The notes: generated from the letters alone by a model not told the origin. Positions 40,301 to 52,830 are shown, numbered from the stretch's first letter. The stretch: DNA of 64,000 nucleotides from Physcomitrium patens (GCF_000002425.4 NC_037263.1:7938917-8002916), one strand, 5' to 3'. A program made the numbers and translations.

Positions 40301-43300
40301 TCGTGCACATTCTATGCTTAGTGGGAGTCGGCTTCATGGCGGACATAATACTTCAAGGTACCTCTAAGTTTGTTGGTTTGGTCTGACCATGTTATGTGCC
40401 GGTGGATCTGAAATCTGCAAAGTTTATGTGAAGTAGAATGATCTGCTATTCAGATGCATGTGAGCATTTGCAACGCATGCAACAGTTTGGGGATTTACGT
40501 AGTTCACTGGGAAGTATCTCTGCTTTTGCACTCGAAATTTTGTTGAAAGATATGAGGAAAATGACTTTATTTTTTAGGACTTCAGTAGGGTTTGTATGTT
40601 GAAACTTACCATGTATAGTTATTTTCATGATCTTCATTACCTTCATAACCCAGGTGGCTCCTATTGTACATATTCATTGACATCAAGGTTCTCAAGTCAG
40701 GAGAGTGTAAAAGGCTTGTTTTGAAATATCTGAAAAACTGAGGGCAGTAGTTTTACCTGTTAATTTGGTAGCAAAGCTCAAGAGGCTAGACATCTTTAAT
40801 GACTCATTATTTAATATCGATTTGGCAACCACAAACCCTTCCCTTCATCTCTGAAGAACAAAATTGATGCAACCCAGATGGGTCAATGTGGTATTCCATT
40901 ATGGTTGATAACACCTCTCCTTTGATCAAGAAATTGGCCTGTTTATTTTGTACCAGAGCAAGATTTTTTTTGTGCAAACAATACATGTGAGAAGTCTATC
41001 AGCTGCTTAGTTTGCATTTTGTGAGGGTCAGAATGACTCGCATTAAGGCATTCGTGCCTGCACTCGCATTTGGCGTTGCGAGTGTGCACGTTGAAAGGAT
41101 GTCAATGCCTAGAACAGATGAAAGGGCTTTTCTGACTAGAGGGTATTGGTTGCAGGAGAGAAAGAGCGTTGTCTGTTGATATAAGGCACGAGGCCAGAGG
41201 GATGGACTTTCTTCAATATATGGGAGATTCCTCATTGTCAAAGTTAGTATTTTAAACGCTTATCCACGCTCACCACACACAAACCAAACTATCAAACACA
41301 TTGTATAACTTAATGGCTATTAGCATGAAAAATCATCTTGTGACATTGGATTATGTTCGTCCGAGTTTGTGTTACAGTTTTATTGTTCTGTTTCGTTCAT
41401 CATGTTTTATGATTCTAGTAATTGGGGACTTAACATTGACAAGTTTTGTGTAGTCAAACAGTTATCTCTTCTGTTTGAGAATACTTAATCGGGATTGATT
41501 GATGTCCATCCGAGTATTCTGAACTCTTCATACGCAGGTTAAGTCACAGCCCACATGCGGAAATGCGAAGGGCTAGGAAACGGACCGTTACACCCGAGAT
41601 CAGCGACGAGGTTGTCAGGTGGCATCTTAACCTTGGTTTCGAAATATAGATACTGTGGCTTGTTCTTTAACTGGTCATCTAATCATGGAGCAGTTTGGTA
41701 TCGAAAAAGATATGTGATTAGCTGGTATTCTTTGAGATTCTTGCATTTGGATTTCTATATTTACGAGCTTGTTGTGATTATGTAATCTGTGACACTGATT
41801 CATAGATTTCGACGGGATAGTTAAGTGATTGGCTTGGTTGCTACGATTCTGCATTCTCAGGGCTGTAAGAGCGATGAATGAAGCCCTCAAGCAAGAGCGA
41901 GTTCGAACGAAAGATCGAAAGCTTGATAATTCTATGCCTGATGGTCACATTCTAAATTCCAGTGAAGGAAGTAGAGTGGTGTGCACTCCTTACTCATAAT
42001 CTTGATGAGCTAATGATCAAGTGGTCGAAAAATTCTTTCCAGTAGATCTCGTAGGTCGTGCCATTTTTGAAAGTGTCAAGTGGTCCAAAGCAAGAAGCTT
42101 TTGTTTAACAGTGGGAATTGGACATGGTGAAGAATCCGACTAGTTAATTGTTAAGTGATTAGCAGACAGCATTTTAAAACCGAGGAGCAGTTTTTATATT
42201 TTATACTTTATAATTCGTCAGTGTGTCCAGTATGCTTGTTGCCTCATGAAGTTATTTAGAGGTTATTTCCTACTCCTTGCAATGCCTCTTCGGAAATGCA
42301 GTGTTAATCTCGTGTGCATTTTGAAGTAGCTTACAAAGTCGCTTAAAGTTAATGCATTCATTTTCATGTGTCTTGATTAGCTTGAAAGATCTCATGAAAT
42401 GAGCTGGTCTTCTCTTATCTCAGGCTTCTGGGAGGTCTCTGGATTCCAACAACACAGACGGTGATGGTAATCAGGGACATGGGGAAGTTTCTGGTCCTAT
42501 TAGTCATGATCCAGCTGCGGCTGGTAATCATGATCATACTGTGGCTGGTGATCATGGATCTAATGCCCACACGTCCACGTTGGCCACTAAAAGTTGTGAA
42601 ACTTCGGTTCCAATAGGATTATCTGGTTTAGTTTCAGATACAAACAATGCAATCCCTTCCTGGAATCTGTCGTTGCAGTCACCATCGCTGCCAAGCCGAC
42701 CTCTAATGCCATTCGAAGAATGGAATATTGCTTTCTCAGAGCTTCGAATTGGTGTCCGTGTTGGAATTGGTTGGTTTTTTGGCATTTACCTCGTCATTCT
42801 TGCTCATTGTTTTCACGGGGTAGGATACTGTAAAGTACAACGCTGAATTGTTTTTATTTGTTTGTTTATTTATTTTTGTATAGATGTTTCAGTCTATTCT
42901 CGACTGATGATCTGCTGGTTACGTATGCTCTAATTTGGTGATTCTGCAACGTGAGTACCGTAGCTGGCATCAGGCTGTAGTGATCTTTTCTGAAGTCTTG
43001 GATGTAAATAATGCAGGATCTTTTGGAGAAGTATTTCGCGGGATCTGGAGGGGCACAGAAGTAGCTATTAAGGTGATGCTTGAACAAGATCTAACTGTTG
43101 AGAATATGCAAGACTTCTGCAACGAGATTTCATTGTTAAGGTTGGTCTCCTAAGTGAATGAACCGATTACGACCTTGAATTTTGTTTTTTTTTAAACATT
43201 GTTTCTTTTGAGCATTCTGCGTACTCACAGGAATTATGCTGGTCACATGGACTGAACATATTTTCATTGTCTGTCGGTGCGCCTCTCTTGCAGCCGGTTA

Positions 43301-44752
43301 AGGCATCCAAACGGTACATAAAATCTCTTTTGATTTAACTGTGATTTGAAAGATTTTTTTCAGTTTACTTATAAATTCGAGCTTTTTTACTTAGTTACTC
43401 CATCTTTTGCGATGTAGTTTGGAATTTTTTCTCCTATTCTCATCTGAAGCGAATCTTTTGCAGTGATATTGTTTCTAGGAGCATGTACAAAGCCACCACA
43501 TCTTTCGATGGTGACGGAGTACATGCATATGGGCTCGCTTTATCGGTTAATTCACTCCAGTGAACAGGGGAAAAAGCTAAGCTGGCGTCGTCGATTGAAA
43601 ATGCTTCGTGATATCTGCAGGCATTGTTTTGTTTCCAATTTTTAGGCGTAGGGGATAGTTGAGTTATGCTGCTTTTAGAATTAGAACATGGTGATTGACT
43701 TGCATACCTTTCAGTCTTTGCTTTTTCCTGATAGTATCTACACGGATTTACTCGTAACAGATTATTTCGTGCTTCTATTTGTACATCACCTGTAGCCTCG
43801 ATATGGCTAAAATGTTCTTTATATACTCGAATGATACTTGGAGTTCAGTTATTTATTTAAAAACAGGCTTATGGGACGCACGTCTGAACTTGGGTGTGAC
43901 ATGTGGTTTCAGGGGAATGATGAGTGTACAACGAATGAAAATTGTTCATCGGGATCTGAAGAGCGCTAATTGCTTGGTGGACAAGCATTGGAGTGTTAAG
44001 ATTTGCGACTTTGGTTTGTCCCGAATACTCTCAGGCTCTACTTACTGCGACGACACTGCAGTGGGAACTCCCGAATGGACGGCGCCAGAGCTGTTGCGAA
44101 ATGGGCCAGTCACGGATAAGTGCGATGTCTTCAGCTTAGGAGTCATAATGTGGGAGCTTTCTACATTGAGACGGCCGTGGGAAGGGATTAAGCCCCTGGA
44201 GGTAATTCTTCCCCTTGGATTGAGCTGATTGTGATGGGGAGTAAGCTACACCACATCCAATGCTTTCCAGTTCAGTGTACGTGTGCTAATTATGTTATTC
44301 ATTCTCTACAAGCCCTCACGTATAGGCTGCTACATCTTGTATACGGCTGATTCAGATCCATCTATTAGTGTTCTAATGAGCATGGTTCTCAGAAACTGAA
44401 ACCTGGTGTTTGATTGGCACCTGATTCCCTACAATGCTGTTACTGCTGCGATGGAACAGGTGGTAAATGCTGTTGCTCACAATCAGGCTCGTTTGGAGAT
44501 TCCAGACGGTCTTATTGGCAAATTGATTGCTGGTATGTTTAAATTTTAAGTCTGCACCCCTAGTTGAACTTAAATTGTTGAGTGCATGTTTCTCTTAAAG
44601 CGTCCTAGTGACCCTATATGTGGTGCTGACGCTAATTTATTACCGCGATCCATGCCTGTTTTCAAGATTGCTGGAAGGAAGTTCCCGAAGCCCGTCCTAG
44701 CTACGACGAGATCCTTACACGGCTGCATGAATGCGAGTTTCTTCAAGGGTGA
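36330..44752 (+). CDS. Raf-like MAPKKK with N-terminal EDR1 domain (Raf13/14/15-type, B1 subgroup)
   Basis: Cytosolic Ser/Thr kinase of the plant Raf-like MAPKKK class. Exons: about 36679-36940, 37473-37676, 37936-38124, 38243-38514, 38673-38780, 39183-39266, 39661-39735, 39850-39918, 40277-40357, 41156-41242, 41538-41618, 41861-41978, 42424-42769, 43017-43140, 43294-43313 (20 nt), about 43464-43620, 43913-44201, 44460-44533 and 44667-44752 (TGA). The first exons encode the EDR1 domain (DGFYSVIP, RTIPTLKDLQLLG, MIKKIAEL, DFYGGPLFETGST, HLSNVVTVNGIDLLVD, SPLEPNSPLYG). The kinase has loop GIGSFGEVFRG, Lys in VAIKV, HRDLKSANCLVD, CDFGLSR and GTPEWTAPELL (the usual Met after Trp is Thr), ending DCWKEVPEARPSYDEIL. 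All catalytic residues are present. It matches the Arabidopsis Raf13-15 group better than EDR1/CTR1 themselves. The start is uncertain: ATG at 36330 (MGKSSFGERGQ) is a candidate but its donor does not phase with the next exon. Confidence 0.92.
43294..43313 (+). other. 20-nt microexon in the kinase gene
   Basis: Between a TTGCAG acceptor and a GTACAT donor, these 20 nt complete the codons for SRLRHPN at the end of helix C. They are required to keep the kinase frame between 43140 and 43464. Confidence 0.85.
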
Positions 44753-46641
44753 CGATTGGGAGAAGTCACGCTTGTAATCTAGCTGGCAGCTGCCACAGGA
44801 TTGAGAAGATGCCCTCCCTGCAGCATTTTTACATCCGTTGATAGTTTGGCCGTGCAAGGCAGGTGTGACTGTCAAATCAGCTTCTCATGCGGGAGTTCAT
44901 ACCTTGTAATATAGATCGAGCTGGTCCATCATTTTTATATTCTAGTTCATGTAGTGGTTGGGAGTACAAATGTATTACCTTGTCTCCCTCCACATGAAGC
45001 ATGGTTCAATAGGATTGTTCATGTAGTGTGCAAAGACCATATCCGTAGTGTACACTATACCGGTCTGTTGTTACCAGGGCTAATTGAGTTCTCTACGGGC
45101 TTGTTAAGATGTTCAAATCCGTGTTTTTGGTGATAGGAATCAGGCACATGTATCTTTACCTTGTGCCTCTACTCATTCAGTAAATCATATTCTGGAAGAT
45201 CTGAATTACCCCAGAGACGAAGCTTAGTTGAGAATGATTGCTATTCAAGTTCACTGTATTCGTTCACATTTTTCTGTAGATTCTTGAAGAGTGTATGCAA
45301 GGACTGTATTAAAGGAGTATTGTACTTCACACGTGCATTAGTTTTGCTATCTCTCTTTTTCCAAATTACAAACGTGGTGGAGCTACACTTTTTGGCACCT
45401 TGACATGACATTTTTTTTTTGTCGCAGCGCAAAGGTATCAAATCGTGGCTTCGTTCAATCACAACAAGGTATCTCAAGAATTTCATCACCTACTCCAAAC
45501 ACAATTATCTGAATACACATTTTTACATTACGATTACACTTTACCTGTTATCCGTTCCATGAATACGTGTTCTTATCTTGCAACGCATACGTCGAGTGAT
45601 GTAGTTTTGCCTCTATGACATATTTTAAAGTTTCACATAAAAATCGGTAGGCATTTACAAGTTGTAGTTTAACTTTCAGTTCCGTTTTGTAATAAATGTT
45701 CGTGATACCTTAATGCCAGCAACTTTTGACGAAGACTCGCGCCCTTGAGACAAATTATCTACTCTTTCCTTGCTCATATCTAGTGCCTCTGAAAGTTTTG
45801 CAACCACATGTTAATGCCAGTGGAGTGTTTAAGGCTGTCTCGGCTGACATTCCTTTCATGTGAGAACTTGCTTTGCTTTGTCCTGCAAAATCGTCTCCTT
45901 TGTCACAAGTTAAACGTGTTGTTGGACGGTAATAGGCTGCCAAGTCATATCTAAGTAGGATTCCTTAGCTGGAGTCGAAAATCGTTGTAATTGGACGATG
46001 CTCAGTGTAACGTGGTCCGAAACTCCTAAGAAACTGGCACCGAATCCGATAACAAGAGAACAACGTTCCAAAATTGCACTAAAATGCCGTTGAGGTATCA
46101 TATATGTCGAACACGAGGATTGAGAACATGAATGCTTCGAATTTAATCGAATCTAGGTATCACTTTGCAGCGTAGAATGAAGACAGAAATGCGTGAATTT
46201 TAGACCTTGCATCAAAGTCTTAAACATGATGGAACGGTCGACATGATCGAACCTTGGACATGGTTAGCCGGGATCCTTGACTTCCTCGTTTGCTCCAGAT
46301 TCCAAAGGTGGTGTGAAAAACGATTTGTGAACAAGATCACATTCATTTTGTTTTTGTTCTATGGCGGAATTGGCGGCGATGTTTCAAGATAGCCACAGTG
46401 TGTGCACGACTGCGAGCATCCTCTGATGTGAAGATAGAGACTATCTGGTATCTATATAAAGTGTTTGGGGGTAGACATGTTTTGGAATATTCCCAAAACA
46501 GTTTTGGATGTTTGGATATCCTACCAAACTTGCAAGTGGTACTGAATCTTGGGTGTCAGCAACAACGCAACAAGAACCTACACTCTCACTGCCAAGCTGT
46601 GGTTACAGACAACTTATGTGGGTTGTAAACAATACTGTGCG
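44753..46641. other. Kinase 3' UTR and kinase-GDSL intergenic region
   Basis: About 1.9 kb of gene-like composition. The first few hundred bases are probably 3' UTR of the kinase. The rest, up to the first candidate codon of the GDSL gene, is presumably intergenic and promoter. No further coding region was recognised. Confidence 0.5.
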
Positions 46642-48572
46642 ATGGGCTCCTTGCGTCTCCATTACATTGCAGTCCTACTAGTGATCTTTTGTGGTGCAGG
46701 TTAGCACCATCCATGTCTAGAACGTTGTTAATTTTTCAGAATTTCTCAGTCATGAGAGCTGTTCACAAGGTTCAAACTAGTACATCTCCTATGCTTGTGT
46801 GTGGCTAGATCGACTCAAAACCTAAGATGTTAGATTGGATTTGTTCTCACTCTTGCAAAGATGATAATACTCTTTGTTTGTGCACTGTTTCAACTTCTTA
46901 GACGCACTGTCAACTGTAGAGATTTTCTGATTTCAGTTGGCTGTACTCCCAGTTACTGCAACAAAGAGAGCACAAACTCGAAGTTGCACAATCGGCAAGT
47001 ATAACAGGATCTTTGTAATTGGGGACTCTTTCGTAGACAATGGTAATCGAGACCCCGACAACAGTACTTATACCGCAATTGGGTCGGTAAACCAATCTTG
47101 GCAACCACCTTTCGGTCGAACCCGTCCTGGAAAGCCTGCCGGACGATTCAGTGATGGCAAAGTGCTTTCTGATTTTCTCGGTATAATGTTCATACCACCT
47201 CGCCCCTGCAAGTCTGCGTTGTTTCTTATGAATTACGTGGTTGATTGAGGCGAAAATGAGGGTGTAATAATTCTCTTCGGTTACCGGATTTGACTGGTAT
47301 GTAATATCATTCTGACAAGCGGTACTTGGAATTGTGATATTTTTCAGCTGACTATATGGGGCTCAAACCGGTCCCCTATCGCTCTCGTGAAGATCCTCCT
47401 CCCTCAACCCGGTTAAAAGACGGTATAAATTTCGCAGTAGGAGGTGCAGGAGTATTCCCCAATGAGGGATTCACAAAGACTGGAGATCAGATTAGGCAAC
47501 TCAAGGCGGTCATGACCAGGAGCATTTACAGAAACCGTTATGACGAATCGCTAGTGTTTTACACTATTTCTGGCAACGACTACGCTGCATACGTGAGGAA
47601 TGGAGGCAGTTTGGATCCAGTATCGATATCCACGTTCGTCACGTCCGTAGTGGGTCAGGCTACGAAGGACTTGAGAGCGCTGTATGACCTGGGGTTCCGA
47701 AGCTTTGTCGTTTCTAAACTGAGTCCTCTGGGTTGTGGTCCAGCATCCACAGCGGCGAATGGTTTCAAGGAATGCCAAATCGAAATCAATGCTCTTTCCA
47801 GATTACATAATGTCCAGCTAGCTCTGTCTCTGACAACCGCCTTGCCATTTGATGCGAATGTTCTGTATCTAGACAACCAGTTAGCCTTCGAAGCCATCAT
47901 CTTCAAACCGTTCGATAACGGTAAGACACACCACGGCCGCCTCTGTTATGTTGTTTAGATCAGCTGAACATTTTTTTTGAAACCATCGGTCAGTAGAAAC
48001 TGGGACCGAGTTGAATGTGCGTGTGTGCCTTTTCGTTGTGGATTTGTTCTTAGTTTCTTTGAATTGCCCTCGGTTGTTTCATGCATTAAAACATTTAGGC
48101 TTTGCTGCGGAAAGCTTGGTCATTATGCTGCAATGAGATTAATACAGTGAATGGAGTAACTGTCTTGGATCTACAGTAATTCCAGCTATATACGTTTTTG
48201 TCCTTTTTAGATAGCATGTGCTAAGGTCGGATCTTAAATAGCTCAACTAATCTCCCTAAGTCCGTCTACCCTTGAGTCTAATGAGCGGATAATCATGATC
48301 TGAGATACTCTGTGCTGAATGTTGTGTGTATTTTTCCAGCTCGTCTGGATCCATGCTGCTCTGGATTACAGTTCGGAAGACTCTGCGGCGATGTGGACGG
48401 GCAAGGCAACAAGCAATACTCATTGTGCAATCTCAGCTCCCAGGCAGACTTCTTCTGGTGGGACGAATTCCACCCTACAGAGACTGCATGGTCCTCCATT
48501 TTCAATCTCTTCACCAATGGAGTTGTATACACAAGTGGGAGGAGCCTTCGTCGATTTTTGGGTTGCAGCTGA
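46642..48572 (+). CDS. GDSL-type esterase/lipase (SGNH family), secreted
   Basis: SGNH serine hydrolase acting on ester substrates, probably apoplastic. Exons: a short first exon from ATG 46642 (MGSLRLHYIAVLL, hydrophobic signal peptide), then 46937-47180, 47348-47920 and 48340-48572 (TGA). Block I is IFVIGDSFVDNGN (nucleophile Ser). The oxyanion Gly lies in INFAVGGAGVF and the Asn in TISGNDYAAY. Block V is DEFHPTETAW, giving the catalytic Asp and His. Further family marks are FGRTRPGKPAGRFSDGKVLSDF, LSPLGCGP and the Cys-rich CCSGLQFGRLCGD. Size (about 360 aa) is normal. The obvious donor at 46699/46700 leaves the wrong phase for exon 2; a weaker donor after 46680 gives a continuous signal peptide (AVLL-LAVLPVTA). 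Exon 1 is therefore uncertain while exons 2-4 are firm. Confidence 0.92.
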
Positions 48573-49512
48573 TGACGTTTCAGTTCCAGTCAATAAAACC
48601 ATCTGCAAAGGACTTGGTAGAATTGTGTCGGACACAAAGTGTGGTTTGTGATCATTCAAAGTCTTTTGTGACCTGCTAATAAACAATTGCTAAATATAAA
48701 ATTTGTGACCTGCCTAATGTCATAAAGACTCCTTCCAGAAAAAGCATCTGAGTGTTGGATTAATCCTCGATGAAAGATCCTGAATAGAATCATTAAGCAA
48801 CAAGTGAAGGCCATCTTCTTTACAGATACAGCGATCGCACACTCGGTTTCCGAACTTGACAAGATCATTGGGTGCATTTTGTGCAAGGTTTTCTCCACTA
48901 TCAATATTCGCACGTTTTTCCTTGCTCATGATGAAAACTACCACGTCCATGGGACTCGAATCTACCACACGTAAGTCAACGTAACCACCAGCCCTACATT
49001 TTCCACTCGATTTGCCGGTACAGTAAAATCTTCCGACTTTACAAAAAGATTACGGTACTAAAATATGAAATTATCTCTTTTGAACTTGCAGTCACACCTT
49101 CCTTCCACGATCAAACTCTAACGCACACTTTTTCAGTGCGTCGCTGGACATAACCACAGTGTTCGTGACATATCGGATGCACTCTAGTGTGATCTAACTC
49201 ACCATCGATGCACGGCTGTCATCACCTGATCCGTTTCCTGATTTAATTTCCTAACTTAGTTGATCAGGCAGGATAACATCACATCACAGATGAATTTCCC
49301 AAAAATAAATACACCCATACACATCGTTATCAGTAAACGGATTACCAAAAGGAATCCATGTATTGAAATAGCTCGTTTCGGTGCACTCACAGTTAATGGA
49401 TCCTGGAGCAACTTGCTTTCTGGATCGGAAATGTAATCAACATGACCGCAGAGTTCACCTCTCTTTCTCCCTATATCCACTCAGTCTCATTCTTCTTCTT
49501 CTTCTTCTTCTT
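48573..49512. other. Downstream of GDSL gene; no assignable gene
   Basis: Gene-like composition. Two minus-strand frames of about 80 codons (48720-48968 and 49256-49480) are open but have no domain, splice context or signal I can recognise. A (CTT)n run at about 49494-49513 ends exactly at the stop of the proline-rich ORF. Confidence 0.4.
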
Positions 49513-49767
49513 CTAGCGTCTTGTTGGCGCAGATGGTCGGGAAAAACCAGGAAACGTCGGTAGAGGGGGCCGTGGAGGTAGTTGTGGGAGCGGAGGAAAC
49601 GGGGGCCATGGAGGTCGTGCGAGCGGTGGCACCAAGGCAGTAGCTCTTGGAGGTCGCGGTGCGAGCGGGGGAAACGGTGGAAAGCTGGGTCTCGGGGGCC
49701 GCTGGCTCTCAACTTCGATAACAAACACCGCAAACAACACTGTCAGGACCAACTTCACCGCATCCAT
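49513..49767 (-). CDS. Small secreted proline-rich protein (putative)
   Basis: An 84-codon ORF from Met at 49767 (MDAVKLVLTVLFAVFVIEVE, a typical signal peptide with a cleavage site near VES-Q) to TAG at 49513-49515. The mature part is about 60 residues of PPxP/PPFPPLP repeats with scattered Arg, resembling plant cell-wall proline-rich proteins. In-frame Mets at 49773 and further upstream could extend it. There is no homologue I can name. Low-complexity composition could be accidental, since it encodes GGNGG-type repeats on the other strand, but the combination of signal peptide and Pro-rich tail argues for a real gene. Confidence 0.5.
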   Translation of the reverse strand: MDAVKLVLTVLFAVFVIEVESQRPPRPSFPPFPPLAPRPPRATALVPPLARPPWPPFPPLPQLPPRPPLPTFPGFSRPSAPTRR

Positions 49768-49849
49768 GATCATCGTCTCCACAAACTCGTCGCCGGGATT
49801 CACAGATTCTGCAACACACGAGGCCAGGAAAATCAAATCACACAACTAG

Positions 49850-51161
49850 CAGTCACTGAAGTTCTTTGCTTTTTACATCTCTCGAACACACCGACACCGA
49901 CACCCACACGGACACCCACATTGCTTGACTTAGTTATCTAGTTTTACTCTTCAGAATCGATGCAACCATGGTTCACTGCCAGTGGTGTTCTAATCATATA
50001 CTTTCGACAATACTTCAACTGATGCATTGAACTGGTTTTGTCAACACACGATTGCAAAGCCGAACGTGCTTCTTCTCCGCCTCATGTCCCCCTTTGGATG
50101 TGCCTTTTGTCTTTTTTCTGAATCTAACTGGATCAATTTTGTATTTTAACTGCTCATGTCTGATGTATCCAACTCAAGGTTTGTTGCTGAGGAAATTACA
50201 GGATGAACGGTGGTACAATCAAATCATTTTTTATTTTAATTTTTTATTCGTTTTTATTCGTTTTTTTTTTTTTTTTTTTTTTTTCTTTCTTCTTCTGAAG
50301 TGGTGATATCAAGATGTTTGTAGAGCAATTCCCTGCCCCCTGATTCAGAATCCAACTATAGAGCTTCGAAAATAAGAAATATACATGCACGATTCACAAT
50401 TCAACTGTTGTTACAAAAAGCGAAATATTATTAACAAATATCAAAGCTAAAGCAATTTTAACAATGTAGATTAAAAAAAAAATGTTAAATAAAATGTGGC
50501 TATGTTGACCAATGTACACGATAAAATAAAATAAATTACAATGAAAACATAGATGCAAAGATTTCATAAGACTTCTATTGTAACTTTTGGAGTGACAAAT
50601 GTGTGCAAATAAATAAATAAAAAAGGGAATTCATAGGTGGACATCTACTTTTTGTTGCAAAGACATCCCTAGCACCAAGCACCCCAACATACAGGCAAAA
50701 AAATAGCTATCAACATTAAAAACAATTAAGGGTAGATTTGCAATAAGAGATTTGTGTGATTTATTTATTAAAAAAAATCTTGATTAAAATTAATAAAATT
50801 TTATAATATGTTTTATATAATGTTTTCATTTACTTAAAAGGACTACTAATTTTATTTAGGTAATCTTTTATTATGCATTTACTCTAAATAGCTTTCATAT
50901 GTATAAGAATTTTATTGTGTCAATATGAATGTGCATGGCATAGGAGGTATCTATGAAATAAAAGCTAGGTATGTACCTAATGGTTCTCAAAACATATCAA
51001 GTAAAAAGAAAAAATTGTAAAAAACAATGTAAGTCTTTATACAAAATAACAAAGAGTAGATATTTGAAAGAGACTAGTATGTAACCAACTAAGTGGAAGT
51101 TAAATTCTTTTATTGTAATAAAAGAATATTATGTATAGAATAAGATTTATAAGAAAATATT

Positions 51162-51204
<43 letters not shown>

Positions 51205-51514
51205 ATATTTTCCATTCATATTAATTATTTTAATTATAAAAATAACATATAATTTTTAGAATAAAAAATATATTATATGTATATTTTATTATTTATACTT
51301 AATTTCTTATTTATATTAAAAATAATATATCTTATATTATATTGTTAGAAAAAATTAAATAAAAAATTAAAAATATATTAAAATTTTATTAAAATTGATA
51401 CTGATAATTATTAAAATAGATTAATTTGATTACTAAAATAGACTAATTTGTATCTCTACTTCATAAAGAAAACTAAAGCAAGATAAAAAATTTATGGATT
51501 TTTTTTCTTTTTAA

Positions 51515-51562
<48 letters not shown>

Positions 51563-52274
51563 AGTTTTTACATAAACTATAATATCCTGAAATAAGAAAA
51601 TAAATAAGAGACATGTCTTCAAAATATTATTTCTAAGATTTAATTTTGATCTAACCAACATTGACCTTTAAATATATTTTAGATACATTTAAGTTTAGAT
51701 TTTTAATCTGGTTCATAAGAAAATATAAATAAAACATATAAAAGCTTCCATAGAAAAAATCATATTATATGCATTTCTTTAAAAAAAAACTTTGAAGCAA
51801 AAAAGAATGTAATTTCAAATAATTGCAATTCAAATTAAATAAAAAAGAAGAAAAAATATATCAAATCTTTAAAGTATCAATAAGATAAGCATGATTGATT
51901 ATAAAAGATGACTTATGTTAGATATGAGTCGTTTTTAAATATATTCTAAATAAATAAAATTCAAATAATTTATAAAATCTTTATAGTTATTATAAAGAAT
52001 TTTTATTTTAAAAATTAAAAAAATATAATTAAATTAAATATATTTTTATATTTAAACTACATAATATTATTTAAAGACTTATAAAAAATAATTATAAAAA
52101 TATAGAAATAATTTTTAGTTTTATATATTAATTTTTAATAATATTTTAAAATATTTAAGTTATTTTTTGATATGATTATTTTTTTTAAAAATAATTTAAT
52201 TTAATTAATTAAATTTTTTGAATAATAAACTTGGTCTTTAAGTCTTAAGATGAATATATGTATATCTATATATA

Positions 52275-52335
<61 letters not shown>

Positions 52336-52792
52336 ATTAGTCTATTATATTTTTAAATAATAAGAATAAGGTTTATTTTTTGAGGCCATTTAATTCTAAA
52401 TCTTTTCTCTTTTGTTAAAAGTAATTGATTAAGGATAATTTTTTTTTCTTGATTCAAGTAAACTCTCACTTTGGTACAAATTCCCTACACTTATTTGTAA
52501 CATCAAATTTGTAGATAGCGTGGCATGAATAGGATCTTTATTTTTTTGTATCCAAGATTCTTTAAGAAGCATATATGTACTCATATTTTTTAAAATATTA
52601 TTTATTTATGGATTCATTTAAGACTTTTAATACCATACATAATAAATTATTTCTTTTTTTAAATCTATCTATTTATAACTCCTTACATTTATATTTGATG
52701 TGTAGGTATTAGAAAATTACAATAAATAAAATATCCTAAAATTTCTCATTGTAGATTGATAAAGCATCACAATTATAATAGCATTTCTTCTA

Positions 52793-52829
<37 letters not shown>

Positions 52830-52830
52830 T
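49850..52830. other. Intergenic region grading into AT-rich repeats
   Basis: Gene-like composition persists to about 50300, followed by AT desert. A T-run lies at 50260-50283 and (AT)n tracts at about 51165-51201, 51520-51560, 52261-52333 (about 70 bp, the longest in the window) and 52796-52826. No coding region was recognised. Confidence 0.65.
52261..52333. repeat. Longest (AT)n tract
   Basis: About 70 bp of near-pure AT dinucleotides with ATCTATATATATCT-like interruptions at the left end. Confidence 0.95.

Noticed and set aside
48720..48968. 82-codon minus-strand ORF downstream of the GDSL gene
   Set aside because: Mixed composition including CDRCICKEDG, but no family match, start context or partner exon; it could be an exon of an unseen gene but cannot be supported.
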